Shown one piece after another: positions 42,126-50,929 of a DNA stretch of 64,000 nucleotides. The notes beneath the pieces were generated by a model that saw only the letters and a list, made by a program, of their open reading frames with translations, did not search any database and was not told where the DNA came from. Position numbers and translations under genes: made by a program. How positions within the stretch are numbered: the first letter of the stretch is position 1; each line of letters starts with the position of its first letter. Source of the stretch: Chelatococcus composti. GTDB taxonomy: Bacteria > Pseudomonadota > Alphaproteobacteria > Rhizobiales > Beijerinckiaceae. The stretch is taken from assembly GCF_014201415.1 (NCBI RefSeq), contig NZ_JACHEH010000005.1:186001-250000 (forward strand). Direction: 5' to 3'.

Positions 42126-43558
42126 GCCTCGTCGAGGAACTGGCCGGCATCGTCGGGACCGGCCATGTGCTGACGGCTGCCGATGAGCAGCAGCCCTATG
42201 TCACCGACTGGCTCGGGAAGTATCGTGGCAGTGCCCTTGCCGTCGTCAGGCCCGGCTCGACGCAGGAGGTGTGCGCCGTGCTCGCGGCCTGCGACCGCGC
42301 CGGGGCCGTCGTCGTGCCGCAGGGCGGACACACGAGCCTGTCGGGTGGCGGGACGCCGGACGGCAGCGGCAAGGCGGTGGTGCTGTCGCTCACGCGGATG
42401 AACCGCATCCGCGAGATCGACCCGGTGGGCAACACCATCACGGTCGATGCCGGCTGCGTCCTCGCCCGTGTGCAGGAGGCCGCGCGCCAGGCGGGGCGCC
42501 TGTTCCCCCTCAGCCTGGGCGCCGAGGGCAGCTGCACCATCGGCGGCAATCTGGCTGCCAATGCCGGCGGTGTCGCCGTGTTGCGCTACGGCACGATGCG
42601 CGAGCTGACGCTCGGCCTCGAGGTGGTGCTGCCGGACGGCCGTCTGTGGGACGGGCTGAAGGCGCTGCGCAAGGACAATTCCGGCTATGCCCTGCGTGAT
42701 CTGTTCATCGGTTCGGAGGGTACGCTCGGCGTCATCACCGGCGCCGTGCTCAAGCTCTTTCCCGAGCCGCGGGCGAAGGCGACGGCCTTCGTGGCGGTGC
42801 CCACGCTCGAGGCGGCACTTGGCCTTCTCTCCATGGTGCGCGAGCGCTGCGGCGACCGTCTGACAGCCTTCGAGTTCATGACAGACGTGTGCCTCGACCT
42901 CGTCATGCGGCATATTGCCGATGCGCGCGGGCCGTTCAGCACGATGCCCGCGGCTGCCGTGCTGGTGGAGCTGTCGGACACGGATGGCGAGGCAGCCCTC
43001 GGCGAACGGCTCGAGGGGACGCTCGTCGATGCGGTCGGGGCCGGGCTGGCGCAGGATGCGGTTGTCGCCCAGGACGGCACCCAGGCCCGGGCCTTCTGGC
43101 GTCTGCGTGAGGGCATTTCGGAAGCCCTGGTGCGCGCCGGCAAGGCCGCCAAGCACGACATCAGCGTGCCCGTCGCGCAGATGGCGGCATTCGTGCGCGA
43201 GGCCGAGGCTGCCGTCGAGGAGAGCGCGCCGGGCGCCCGGCCGGTCGTGTTCGGGCATCTCGGCGACGGCAACCTTCACTACAATGTGCTCCGGCCCGAG
43301 GCCGCGAGCGAGGAGGCTTTCGCCGCTGCGGTGCCGACGCTCACGCGCCGCGTGCACGAGCTCGTCGTGCGCTATCGCGGCTCGATCAGCGCCGAGCACG
43401 GCATCGGCCAGCTGCGCGTCGGCGAGATGCCCGGCTGCAAGACCCCGCTCGAGCTGGAGCTCATGGGCGCGCTGAAGACCCTGTTTGATCCGCAATGGCG
43501 CTTCAATCCGGGCAAGCTGCTTCCGCCCGGTCTGGCGGTGCGCCCGCCGCTGCAATGA
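42122..43558 (+). CDS. FAD-linked oxidase (GlcD/D-2-hydroxyacid dehydrogenase-like)
   Basis: 478-residue flavoprotein. The N-terminal PCMH FAD domain has VVVPQGGHTSLSGGGTP and GAEGSCTIGGNLAANAGG; the C-terminal GlcD cap domain has FGHLGDGNLHYNVL and SISAEHGIGQ. Family members oxidise D-lactate, glycolate, D-2-hydroxyglutarate or similar 2-hydroxy acids. No iron-sulfur partner gene is nearby, so it probably passes electrons to another carrier. In the operon it could oxidise a 2-hydroxy acid made after ring opening and deamination. Confidence 0.87.
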   Translation: MSLVEELAGIVGTGHVLTAADEQQPYVTDWLGKYRGSALAVVRPGSTQEVCAVLAACDRAGAVVVPQGGHTSLSGGGTPDGSGKAVVLSLTRMNRIREIDPVGNTITVDAGCVLARVQEAARQAGRLFPLSLGAEGSCTIGGNLAANAGGVAVLRYGTMRELTLGLEVVLPDGRLWDGLKALRKDNSGYALRDLFIGSEGTLGVITGAVLKLFPEPRAKATAFVAVPTLEAALGLLSMVRERCGDRLTAFEFMTDVCLDLVMRHIADARGPFSTMPAAAVLVELSDTDGEAALGERLEGTLVDAVGAGLAQDAVVAQDGTQARAFWRLREGISEALVRAGKAAKHDISVPVAQMAAFVREAEAAVEESAPGARPVVFGHLGDGNLHYNVLRPEAASEEAFAAAVPTLTRRVHELVVRYRGSISAEHGIGQLRVGEMPGCKTPLELELMGALKTLFDPQWRFNPGKLLPPGLAVRPPLQ

Positions 43559-43570
43559 GAGGAGTTTACG

Positions 43571-44503
43571 ATGGCTTTGTTGGATGAGAGCGCCTCCGGC
43601 GTATTCGTGATCGGCGTCACGCCGTTCACCGATGACGGCGCGCTCGACCTCGACAGCACGGATCGTGTCGTCGACTTCTATCTCGAACGCGGTGCCACGG
43701 GCCTGACGGTGCTCGGCATGATGGGCGAGGCCCCCAAGCTCACCGCCGAGGAGTCGCGCATCTTCGTGCGTCGTGTCCTGGCCCGCGTGGGCGGGCGGGT
43801 GCCGGTCGTCGTCGGCGTGTCGGCGCCCGGCTTCGCGCCGATGCGCGAGCTGGCGGAGACGGTCATGGACGACGGCGCCGCCGGCGTCATGGTGGCGCCG
43901 CCGGCCAGCCTGCGCACCGACGACCAGATCTACAACTACTACGAAATGGTGGCCGAGACGCTGGGAGCCGCCACGCCCTTCGTCCTGCAGGACTTTCCGC
44001 TGGCGACGGGTGTGCAGATCGCGCCCAGCGTGATCCAGCGCATCGTCAAGGCCATTCCCTCCTGCGTGATGCTGAAGCACGAGGACTGGCCCGGCCTTGC
44101 GAAGATCGCGGCCCTCAGGGCTGCGAGCGATCGCGGCGAGATGCGGCGCATCTCGATTCTTGTCGGCAACGGCGGTGTCCTCCTGCCGGAGGAGCTGTCG
44201 CGGGGGGCCGACGGCGCGATGACGGGCTTCGCCTATCCGGAAATGATGGTCGATGTCTGGCGGGCGCACGCCGCCGGTGACATCGAGCGGGCGCACGACC
44301 TGTTCGACGCCTATCTGCCGCTGGCGCGATACGAGCAGCAGCCGGGCCTCGGTCTCGCCATCCGCAAGTACGTGCTGGCGCGGCGCGGCGCCATCGCCTC
44401 GGCGACGCTGCGCAAGCCGGGCGGCAAGTTATCCCAGGCGGATATCGCTGATATTGAACGTCTCATTGCGCGGCAGGAGCGCCGCCTCTCGGAGTTGGGC
44501 TGA
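43571..44503 (+). CDS. DapA family aldolase/lyase
   Basis: 310-residue TIM-barrel of the dihydrodipicolinate synthase / N-acetylneuraminate lyase family. [17 protein letters not shown] begins the barrel, [19 protein letters not shown] replaces the usual GTTGE loop, YNYYEMV holds the tyrosine region and K169 in [10 protein letters not shown] is the Schiff-base lysine. Substitution of the TTGE loop means it is not a true DapA; it may cleave or condense a 2-oxo acid. Coupled to the SDR gene by TGATG. Confidence 0.87.
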   Translation: MALLDESASGVFVIGVTPFTDDGALDLDSTDRVVDFYLERGATGLTVLGMMGEAPKLTAEESRIFVRRVLARVGGRVPVVVGVSAPGFAPMRELAETVMDDGAAGVMVAPPASLRTDDQIYNYYEMVAETLGAATPFVLQDFPLATGVQIAPSVIQRIVKAIPSCVMLKHEDWPGLAKIAALRAASDRGEMRRISILVGNGGVLLPEELSRGADGAMTGFAYPEMMVDVWRAHAAGDIERAHDLFDAYLPLARYEQQPGLGLAIRKYVLARRGAIASATLRKPGGKLSQADIADIERLIARQERRLSELG

Positions 44504-45288
44504 TGGATCTTGGACTGAAGGGCAAGCGGGCGCTGGTGCTCGGGGCGAGCCGTGGACTCGGGGCGGCGATCGCCCGGACGCTGGCGGAGGAGGGCGCGAA
44601 CGTCGTGGCGGCGGCGCGCAGCGAGGAGAGGATTGCGGCCTGGGCCGGCGTCCTGCCGGCGGAGGTGGCCGGGCGCGTCACGCCGGCGCGGCTCGACCTG
44701 GCCGATCTCGCCAGCGTTGAGGCGCTGGCCGAGCGGCTGATCGGGGAGGGCGGCGTCGACATTCTGGTCAACAACTCGGGCGGGCCGCCGCCGGCCGAGG
44801 CGCGCGAGGCCAAGCGCGCCGACTGGCTGGTGCAGTTCGAGGCGATGGCGGCCAACATCTTCCACCTCACGCAGCTTCTGCTGCCGGGCATGGCGGCGAA
44901 GAAGTGGGGACGCATCATCACCATCGCCTCGTCGGGCGTGGAACAGCCGATCCCGCGGCTTGCGCTGTCGAACGGCATCCGCTCTGCGGTGGTGGGCTGG
45001 TCGAAGACTCTGGCCAATGAGGTCGCGGGTCAGGGGATCACGGTGAACGTGGTGCTGCCCGGCCGTATCGAGACGGAGCGCGTGGCGGAGCTGGACGTGG
45101 CCAATGCGCAGCGCCAGGGCAAGAGCGTGGAGGAGGTTGCGGAGGCGTCGAAAGCGTCGATCCCGGCGGGCCGCTATGGCCGTCCGCAGGAGTTCGCGGA
45201 CGTTGTGGCCTTCCTCGCGAGCGAGCGTGCCTCCTACGTCACCGGCGCCAGGATCCGCATCGACGGCGGCCTCACCCGCAGCATCTGA
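44503..45288 (+). CDS. Short-chain dehydrogenase with altered active site
   Basis: 261-residue SDR. NAD(P)-binding GASRGLG at 14-20, NNSGGPPP at 90-97 and the C-terminal [12 protein letters not shown] are standard. At the catalytic position the normal Y-x3-K reads S156-N-G-I-R160 in [19 protein letters not shown]; Ser143/144 is kept. The LSNxxRxxVxG form occurs in a defined SDR subgroup, so this is a family trait, not decay. Reductase activity by the usual tyrosine mechanism is therefore doubtful. Last gene of the operon. Confidence 0.88.
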   Translation: MDLGLKGKRALVLGASRGLGAAIARTLAEEGANVVAAARSEERIAAWAGVLPAEVAGRVTPARLDLADLASVEALAERLIGEGGVDILVNNSGGPPPAEAREAKRADWLVQFEAMAANIFHLTQLLLPGMAAKKWGRIITIASSGVEQPIPRLALSNGIRSAVVGWSKTLANEVAGQGITVNVVLPGRIETERVAELDVANAQRQGKSVEEVAEASKASIPAGRYGRPQEFADVVAFLASERASYVTGARIRIDGGLTRSI

Positions 45289-45296
45289 GCTGTGGT

Positions 45297-46559
45297 CTAC
45301 GCCCGCCTCTCGTGCGGCACCAGGGTTCGTGGAGCGGCACGGCTGGCCGCCGTCCGCTCCACGAGCGCCTCGATCAGCCTCATCCGGCGCGGCAGGCACT
45401 GCTCGAGGGAGAAGCGCGCCGCCACCGTGGCGCGCGCAGCAGCCCTCAGCGGCGCGAGGCTCCGGCCGCGCGCCAGTGCGGCGAGGACGGTCTCGGCCAG
45501 TGCCTCCTCATCGAAGAAATCGACCAGCAGCCCGTTGCGCCCGTGGGCAAGCACCTCCTGCACCGGCGCCGTGGCCGAGCCGATGACGAGGCAGCCGCAG
45601 GCCATCGCCTCCAGGACGGACCACGAGAGGACGAACGGATAGGTGAGATAGACGTGCGCCGCCGAGATCTGGAACAGGCGCACGAGCGCCGCATGGGGAA
45701 TGCGCCCGAGGAAGACAACGCGTTCGGGGGGCAGCCCCGTCTCCTCCATCATCGCCTCGCGCCAGGGGCGGCCGTCGTCCCGTGCCCTGCCATAGCTGAT
45801 GCCGTCGCCGCCGGCGATGACGAAGAGCGCCGTGGGATGGCGTGCGGCGACATGCGCGGCGGCGCGCATGAACTGGGGAAAGCCCCGGTAGGGCTCCAGA
45901 TCCCGTGCCACAAAGGTCACCACCGGGTCGCCCTCGGCGATCACGCGCCCGTCGGGCAGGCGCATGCGCGCGCCGGACAGCGGGCGGCAGAGTGATGTGT
46001 CGATGCCGTCGTGGCAGACGGCGATGCGCCGGCGCAGGTCGGCGGGATACAGGTGGCGCTGCCAGCGCGTGGGGCTGAGGCCGGCCTCGATGGCCTCCAT
46101 GGTCAGGAGCTGGGCAGCGTTGCGCATGCGCAGGCGCATGCGGTCGTCCAGCGTGGGCCCGTCGTGCGGCGCAAAGCCGACATCGGCGCCCTCGCTGCGA
46201 TAGAAGAACTCGCAATAGCCGAGCATCGGTGTCTGGGGCAGCACGTCCTTGGCGAACAGCAGGCCGCCCCAGCCGATGTGGCCGATGACGACCGCGGGCG
46301 GTCCACTGCGCTGGCGCAGGTTGTCGAGCACCGCCGCCACCTGCGTGCCCGTGCGCACGTGCAGGTCCGTCGCGAGAAGGTGTGGGTGCGGCGTCGCGGC
46401 CCGCCGTCCCTCGGTCATGTAGCGCACGATGGAGATGTGCGAGGGGCGCTGGTCGGCCCGCTCGCAGACGAAGGTGATGTCCCACCCCCCGGCGGCCATA
46501 TGGTGGACGAGGTGGCCGAACTGTCCCGGGAAGTGCCGGTGGACGAAGATGGCCCGCAT
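45297..46559 (-). CDS. GT4 glycosyltransferase, Glyco_trans_4_3 type
   Basis: 420-residue GT-B enzyme. The N-terminus MRAIFVHRHFPGQFGHLVHHMAAGGWDITFVCER belongs to the Glyco_trans_4_3 subgroup, and the C-terminal GT4 domain has DPVVTFVARDLEPYRGFPQFMRAA and SWSVLEAMACGCLVIGSATAPVQEVL. It probably adds a sugar to a surface glycan. It is followed on the same strand only by convergent SDR sequence and lies seven bases downstream of the MarR gene, so the two form an operon at the edge of the secretion/glycan cluster. Confidence 0.87.
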   Translation of the reverse strand: MRAIFVHRHFPGQFGHLVHHMAAGGWDITFVCERADQRPSHISIVRYMTEGRRAATPHPHLLATDLHVRTGTQVAAVLDNLRQRSGPPAVVIGHIGWGGLLFAKDVLPQTPMLGYCEFFYRSEGADVGFAPHDGPTLDDRMRLRMRNAAQLLTMEAIEAGLSPTRWQRHLYPADLRRRIAVCHDGIDTSLCRPLSGARMRLPDGRVIAEGDPVVTFVARDLEPYRGFPQFMRAAAHVAARHPTALFVIAGGDGISYGRARDDGRPWREAMMEETGLPPERVVFLGRIPHAALVRLFQISAAHVYLTYPFVLSWSVLEAMACGCLVIGSATAPVQEVLAHGRNGLLVDFFDEEALAETVLAALARGRSLAPLRAAARATVAARFSLEQCLPRRMRLIEALVERTAASRAAPRTLVPHERRA

Positions 46560-46565
46560 CGGCCG

Positions 46566-47138
46566 TCAGGCGATGCGCGCTTCGCCCGACCGCAGGGCAT
46601 CGGTCCAGGTGTGCTCGATCCGGCGCAGGGTGCGGAAGGTGACCTCGAGCTCGCGTAGCTCCGTATCGTCCCTGACCACCAGCCGGTGGTAGCCCTCGTC
46701 GACGCTGCGCACCAGCTCGCAGAGCCGGCGCCCCTTTTCCGACAGGCGGATGCGGGCGGACCGCCGGTCGCGCGGGGAGGCGCTGCGCTCGACGTAGCCG
46801 GCTTCGACCAGGCGCTTCAGATTGTAGGAGGCGTTCGAGCCCAGGTAGTACCCCCGATCGATGAGATCGCGCACCGACAGGTCGTCCGGGCCGATGGTGA
46901 ACAGCATCATCACTTGCGCAGGGCTGAGGTCGTCGGCTCCGATTCGCATCAGGTCGACGCGAAACAGGTCGAGATACCGCCGGTGCAGTCGCTCGATGCA
47001 GCGCACCAGCTCGAGGTGCGCCACCGAGCCGGTCTCACCCGGCTCCTCGCGAGGCGCCGGCCCGGGAAAATAGGCCTGGTGCCCGTTGGTCGGCATGGCT
47101 GTCAGAGCGTCCATCTCATTGGCAGATTTGTGTTCCAT
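46566..47138 (-). CDS. MarR family regulator (LdtR-like)
   Basis: 190-residue regulator with a 45-residue polar leader. The winged helix covers LSPAQVMMLFTIGPDDLSVRDLIDRGYYLGSNASYNLKRLVEAGYVERSASPRDRRSARIRLSEKG; GYYLGSN-SYNLKKLVEAGY is characteristic of the alphaproteobacterial LdtR group, whose members control envelope and stress genes. A TCGAA-T-TTCGA palindrome 33 bases before the start is a likely autoregulatory site, and a near copy precedes the RTX gene. It is divergent from the type I secretion genes. Family assignment is firm; the LdtR link is moderate. Confidence 0.85.
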   Translation of the reverse strand: MEHKSANEMDALTAMPTNGHQAYFPGPAPREEPGETGSVAHLELVRCIERLHRRYLDLFRVDLMRIGADDLSPAQVMMLFTIGPDDLSVRDLIDRGYYLGSNASYNLKRLVEAGYVERSASPRDRRSARIRLSEKGRRLCELVRSVDEGYHRLVVRDDTELRELEVTFRTLRRIEHTWTDALRSGEARIA

Positions 47139-47170
47139 GCTGAATCCCGTCGTATCGCCGCAGCTTTAGA

Positions 47171-47181
47171 TCGAATTTCGA
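47171..47181. promoter_or_regulatory. Palindromic site in marR/secretion operon gap
   Basis: TCGAATTTCGA: TCGAA and TTCGA flank a single T, a perfect odd palindrome. It lies 33 bases upstream of the marR-type start in the AT-rich 251-base divergent gap before the type I secretion genes. The same motif with one change (TCGAATTTCAA) occurs at 50681-50691 before the RTX gene. Confidence 0.55.
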
Positions 47182-47389
47182 ACTATCCTTGCAGCGTTTT
47201 CCCAGTTTTTTAGACCTATCCGTGCGAAGTACCGGCGGCCTTTATATCTTTATAAGATTACAATGCATGCGATTCTTCCGCGACGGCAAAGTCTTCCTAG
47301 CGAAGAGGCACGCATCGACACATTCTTGCACGAATTTTCGGGCAAAAGTGAGGGATGGCCGAAGCTCATTCGTCCGGAGCCGTACACGC

Positions 47390-49150
47390 ATGAAAAACAG
47401 CACGGGGCCGACCAGCGCCGCGGACCTCATCCACCACGGGCAGAAGACGTTCTTCGTTGGCCTCGTCTATGCCGGCATCCTCAGCGGCATCATCAACATG
47501 CTGCAGCTCATCGTGCCGCTGTTCATGCTGCAAGTGCATGACCGGGTGGTGAACAGCCAGAGCCTCGACACGCTCGTGATGCTCATGATCATCGCGGGCA
47601 TCGGGCTCGTCCTCTTCGGCGTCCTCGACTACGTCCGCGCCCTGACCTTCCAGGTGATGGGCGGGGCGCTGGTGCGCCGGCTCAACCTGCCGGTGCTGCA
47701 GGCGGCCATCTCTGCCTCCGTGGGCCGGGGCGGCGTGCGCGCCAGCCAGGCGATTCGCGATCTCAATGACCTGCGCGCCTTCCTCACCGGCAGCGCCATC
47801 GGCGTGCCGCTCGAGGTCATCTGGTGCCCCATCTTCCTCGCCGTGCTGTTCGCGCTGCATCCGCTCTACGGCATCCTCGCCCTCATCTCGGCGGCGATCC
47901 TTGTCGTGCTGAGCCTCGTGTCGGACTTCCTCACGCGGCGTGCCTTGAAGCGCGCCAACGAGTCCGCAGTCGAGAGCATCAGCGAGATCAGCGCCAGCCT
48001 GCGCCACGCCGAGGCCATCGAGGCGATGGGCATGCTGCCGGCGCTGGCACGGCGCTGGCGCGGCGCCCAGGTCCGGACTCTCGACCTGCTCGACATGGCG
48101 GCGCGCCGGGGGCGGGCCATCCATTCTGTCACCCGCACCTGCCGCTACATGATGCAGATCGCCGTCCTGTCGGTCGGGGCGATGCTCGTCATCGAGCAGG
48201 AAGTGAGCCCCGGCTCGATGATCGCGGCCAGCATCATCACGGGCCGCCTTCTGCTGCCGCTCGACACCATGGTCGACAGCTGGCGCAGCTGGGTCTTCGC
48301 CAACGCGGCCTGGCGGAGGGTGCGCGACCTTCTCGAGCGGCAGACGCCCGTGCGCGACACCACCCCGACCCCGCGCACCGAGGGCGACCTGCTCGTCGAC
48401 CGGCTCGTCTACGCGCCGCCGGGGTCGGACGTGCCGGTGCTCAAGGGCGTCTCCTTTGCTCTGTCCCCTGGCGAGGTGCTCGGCGTCGTCGGGCCATCTG
48501 CGGCGGGCAAGTCGACGCTCGCGCGCCTCCTCGTCGGTGTCTTCAAGCCGACGGCTGGCGGCGTCTATCTCGACGGCCACAACGTGTTTCTGTGGGAGCG
48601 CGGCTCCTTCGGCGAGATGGTGGGCTACCTGCCGCAGAACGTGTCGCTGCTCGACGGCACTATCCGCGAGAACATCGCCCGCATGGGCGAGGCCGATCCG
48701 CGCCGCGTCCTCGAGGCGGCGCGCCTCGCCGACGTCCACGACATGATCGGGCGCCTGCCGCTCGGTTACGACACGCCGCTCGGCGACGGTGGCTATGCCC
48801 TGTCGGGCGGCCAGCGCCAGCGCATCGGCCTCGCCCGTGCCCTCTACGGCGACCCGCGGCTCATCGTGCTCGACGAGCCCAACGCCAATCTCGACGCCGA
48901 GGGCGAACAGGCGCTGATGCGGGCCATCGTGGCCGCGAAGCAGCGCGGTGCCATCGTTGTGCTCATTGCGCACCGGCCCTCGATCATGCAGGTCGCGGAC
49001 AAGCTGCTCGTGCTGCAGGACGGCCGCGTCAGCCAGTTCGGTCCGCGCACGTCGATCGTCGCCAGCATCCATCCGGCCGAGAAGCCGGCGGCCGTCGCGG
49101 ACGGCGCCGGGCGCGTCACCGCGCTCGCCGGCTCCGGGAGAACAGCATGA
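47390..49150 (+). CDS. Type I secretion system ABC transporter/permease
   Basis: 586-residue exporter of the PrtD/RsaD type. Six membrane helices (residues 20-300) beginning FFVGLVYAGILSGIINMLQLIVPLFMLQVHDRV, then a nucleotide-binding domain: GPSAAGKST Walker A, VGYLPQNVSLLDGTIRENIARM, LSGGQRQRIGLARAL signature and LIVLDEPNANLD Walker B. No N-terminal C39 peptidase-like domain, as usual for PrtD-type exporters of RTX proteins. It forms the inner-membrane part of the secretion channel with the adaptor encoded next. The outer-membrane TolC-like component is not in this window. Confidence 0.93.
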   Translation: MKNSTGPTSAADLIHHGQKTFFVGLVYAGILSGIINMLQLIVPLFMLQVHDRVVNSQSLDTLVMLMIIAGIGLVLFGVLDYVRALTFQVMGGALVRRLNLPVLQAAISASVGRGGVRASQAIRDLNDLRAFLTGSAIGVPLEVIWCPIFLAVLFALHPLYGILALISAAILVVLSLVSDFLTRRALKRANESAVESISEISASLRHAEAIEAMGMLPALARRWRGAQVRTLDLLDMAARRGRAIHSVTRTCRYMMQIAVLSVGAMLVIEQEVSPGSMIAASIITGRLLLPLDTMVDSWRSWVFANAAWRRVRDLLERQTPVRDTTPTPRTEGDLLVDRLVYAPPGSDVPVLKGVSFALSPGEVLGVVGPSAAGKSTLARLLVGVFKPTAGGVYLDGHNVFLWERGSFGEMVGYLPQNVSLLDGTIRENIARMGEADPRRVLEAARLADVHDMIGRLPLGYDTPLGDGGYALSGGQRQRIGLARALYGDPRLIVLDEPNANLDAEGEQALMRAIVAAKQRGAIVVLIAHRPSIMQVADKLLVLQDGRVSQFGPRTSIVASIHPAEKPAAVADGAGRVTALAGSGRTA

Positions 49151-50556
49151 CGAAGGACATCGAGATTGTTGCGCCGGAGACGCGCCAGGCCGCGCGCCGG
49201 CGCGCCAGTGAGCGGCGTCTGGAAGCGGTGCCGACGCAGAACTGGGCCGAGCGCTTCGAGGCGGAAAGCCCGCCGGCGCCCACGCTGCGCGGCCCCGTCA
49301 CCGCGGGGCTCATCGCCATCGTCCTCGGTCTTGGCGGCTTCGTGGGCTGGGCCTTCTCCGCCCAGCTCGACAGTGCGGCCGTGGCCTCCGCGACCGTCAT
49401 CGTCGATTCGAAGCGCAAGACGGTGAGCCATCTCGAAGGCGGCATCCTCAAGCAGCTTCTGGTGCATGAGGGCGAGACAGTGAAGGCGGGCCAGCCGCTG
49501 GTCCTCCTCGACGATACGCGCGCCCGCGCCGAATACGCTGCCCTCGATGCCAAGCGCATCGGCCTCGAGGCGCGGCTCGTGCGCCTCAGGGCCGAGCAGG
49601 CGCGGGCGCAGGAGCTCGTCTTCCCGGAAGCGTTCGAGGCGTCGCCCAACCCGATCGCGCAGGAGGTCATGCGGGCCGAGCGCAACCTGTTCCGGGCGCG
49701 GCGGGAGATGTTCGACCGCAAGGTCGACATCCAGCGAAAGACGATCGAGCAGCAGGAGGCGGAGCTCGCCGCCATCCGCGCCCAGACCGAAGCCAACGCG
49801 CGCCAGCGGGAGCTGCTGGACAAGGAGCTGAAGGCGATCTCCACCCTTGTCGAGAAAGGGTATGCGCCCCGCCCGCGGCTGACCGAATTGCAGACGCGCG
49901 AGAGCGAGCTGGCGGGGCGGGCCGGCGAGCTCGTCGCCCGCAAGGCGAAGGCCGAGCAGGCCAAGGCCTCCGCCGAGCTGGAGATCCTGTCTCTCGAGAC
50001 CGACTTCCAGCAGCAGGTCGCCGCCGACCTGCAACAGGCCCAGCTCGAGCTCGCCGACACCACCGAGCGTATGCATTCGGCCAGGGACGTGCTGGAGCGG
50101 GTCGCGGTGCTCGCGCCAGAGGACGGCATCGTCACCGACATCCGCATGCGCACGCCCGGCGGGGTCATCGGGGCCGGCCAGCCGATCCTCGATCTCGTGC
50201 CGGTGCGCGAGCGGCTCGTCGTCGAGGCAAAGGTGAGCCTGCGCGACATCGATTCCGTGCATGAGGGGGCGCCGGTGCGCGTGCGCCTGCTTGCCTACAA
50301 CAATCGCAGCCAGCCGCCGCTCGACGGCCGCCTCATCTATCTGTCGGCTGACCAACAGATCGATGAGCGCAACCAGGCGGCCTTCTATGTCGCGCGGGCG
50401 GAAATCCTGCCGGAGAGCCTCGCGGCCAACCCGTCGGTGCGCCTCTATCCCGGCATGCCGGCGGAGGTCCTGATCATCAACAAGCCGCGGCTCGCCGTGG
50501 ACTACCTGCTCTCCCCGATCACCGAGAGCTTCAACCGCGCCTTCCGCGAAGAATAG
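49147..50556 (+). CDS. HlyD family type I secretion adaptor
   Basis: 469-residue membrane-fusion protein. One N-terminal helix (VTAGLIAIVLGLGGFVGWAFSA, about 53-74), a lipoyl/barrel segment VSHLEGGILKQLLVHEGETVKAGQPLVLLDDT, a long coiled coil (about 130-310, MFDRKVDIQRKTIEQQEAELAAIRAQTEANARQRELLDKEL) and the C-terminal HlyD motif VLAPEDGIVTDIRMRTPGGVIGAGQPILDLVP. It bridges the ABC protein to an outer-membrane channel. ATGA overlap with the transporter gene fixes the start. Confidence 0.93.
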   Translation: MTKDIEIVAPETRQAARRRASERRLEAVPTQNWAERFEAESPPAPTLRGPVTAGLIAIVLGLGGFVGWAFSAQLDSAAVASATVIVDSKRKTVSHLEGGILKQLLVHEGETVKAGQPLVLLDDTRARAEYAALDAKRIGLEARLVRLRAEQARAQELVFPEAFEASPNPIAQEVMRAERNLFRARREMFDRKVDIQRKTIEQQEAELAAIRAQTEANARQRELLDKELKAISTLVEKGYAPRPRLTELQTRESELAGRAGELVARKAKAEQAKASAELEILSLETDFQQQVAADLQQAQLELADTTERMHSARDVLERVAVLAPEDGIVTDIRMRTPGGVIGAGQPILDLVPVRERLVVEAKVSLRDIDSVHEGAPVRVRLLAYNNRSQPPLDGRLIYLSADQQIDERNQAAFYVARAEILPESLAANPSVRLYPGMPAEVLIINKPRLAVDYLLSPITESFNRAFREE

Positions 50557-50929
50557 CCGGCATCGCGGCTAGGGTCCCGGAGCTTCGCGAGGCCTGTTTC
50601 CCTTGCCTTCCGGCCTTGTCGCGCGGCTTCGTCCGGTCGCCGGACGGGCGACGGCAGTCTGCTGCGACGCACCATTTGGTTCGAATTTCAAAATTATTTG
50701 GCGGCAAAGTGCATTTTAAATATATGAAAATGACTTGCAGAACTCGTGACGATATTATGTCAATACAGTAGCCATAGGATGATATATTATTTTATGACTT
50801 CACTATCGCATTCAGTGCTCCTATAGTCCGGTCGTCCAACGCGTTGTGCGCTGCACACTGCACCTGAAGACGAGCCGGCAAGGCCGGGCTGGATGTCCGT
50901 TCTCCGGCGAACCAACGAAGGAGACAGCT
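50557..50929 (+). promoter_or_regulatory. 373-bp AT-rich promoter region of the RTX gene
   Basis: No gene is supported. The 3' two thirds (50680-50825) is markedly AT-rich for this genome and holds a TCGAATTTCAA site, several TATAT/TTAAATAT runs and a long untranslated leader, as expected for a strong regulated promoter in front of an abundant exported protein. No single -35/-10 pair can be chosen with confidence. GAAGGAGAC at 50917-50925 is the ribosome-binding site. Confidence 0.55.
50681..50691. promoter_or_regulatory. Copy of the marR-region palindrome before the RTX gene
   Basis: TCGAATTTCAA, one mismatch from the perfect TCGAATTTCGA at 47171-47181, 239 bases upstream of the RTX start. 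The shared ten-base core suggests common control by the adjacent MarR-type protein. Confidence 0.45.

Noticed and set aside
41819-44296. 825-codon open frame antisense to the racemase, oxidase and DapA-like genes
   Set aside because: Its product is arginine/histidine-rich without recognisable motifs and covers three well-supported genes.
45297-46559. Inclusion of the GT4 gene in the plus-strand glycan operon
   Set aside because: It is on the opposite strand in an operon with the MarR gene, so it is linked by position, not by transcript.
50554-50571. Terminator after the HlyD-type gene (TAGCCG...CGGCTA)
   Set aside because: Only a six-base stem without a T run.
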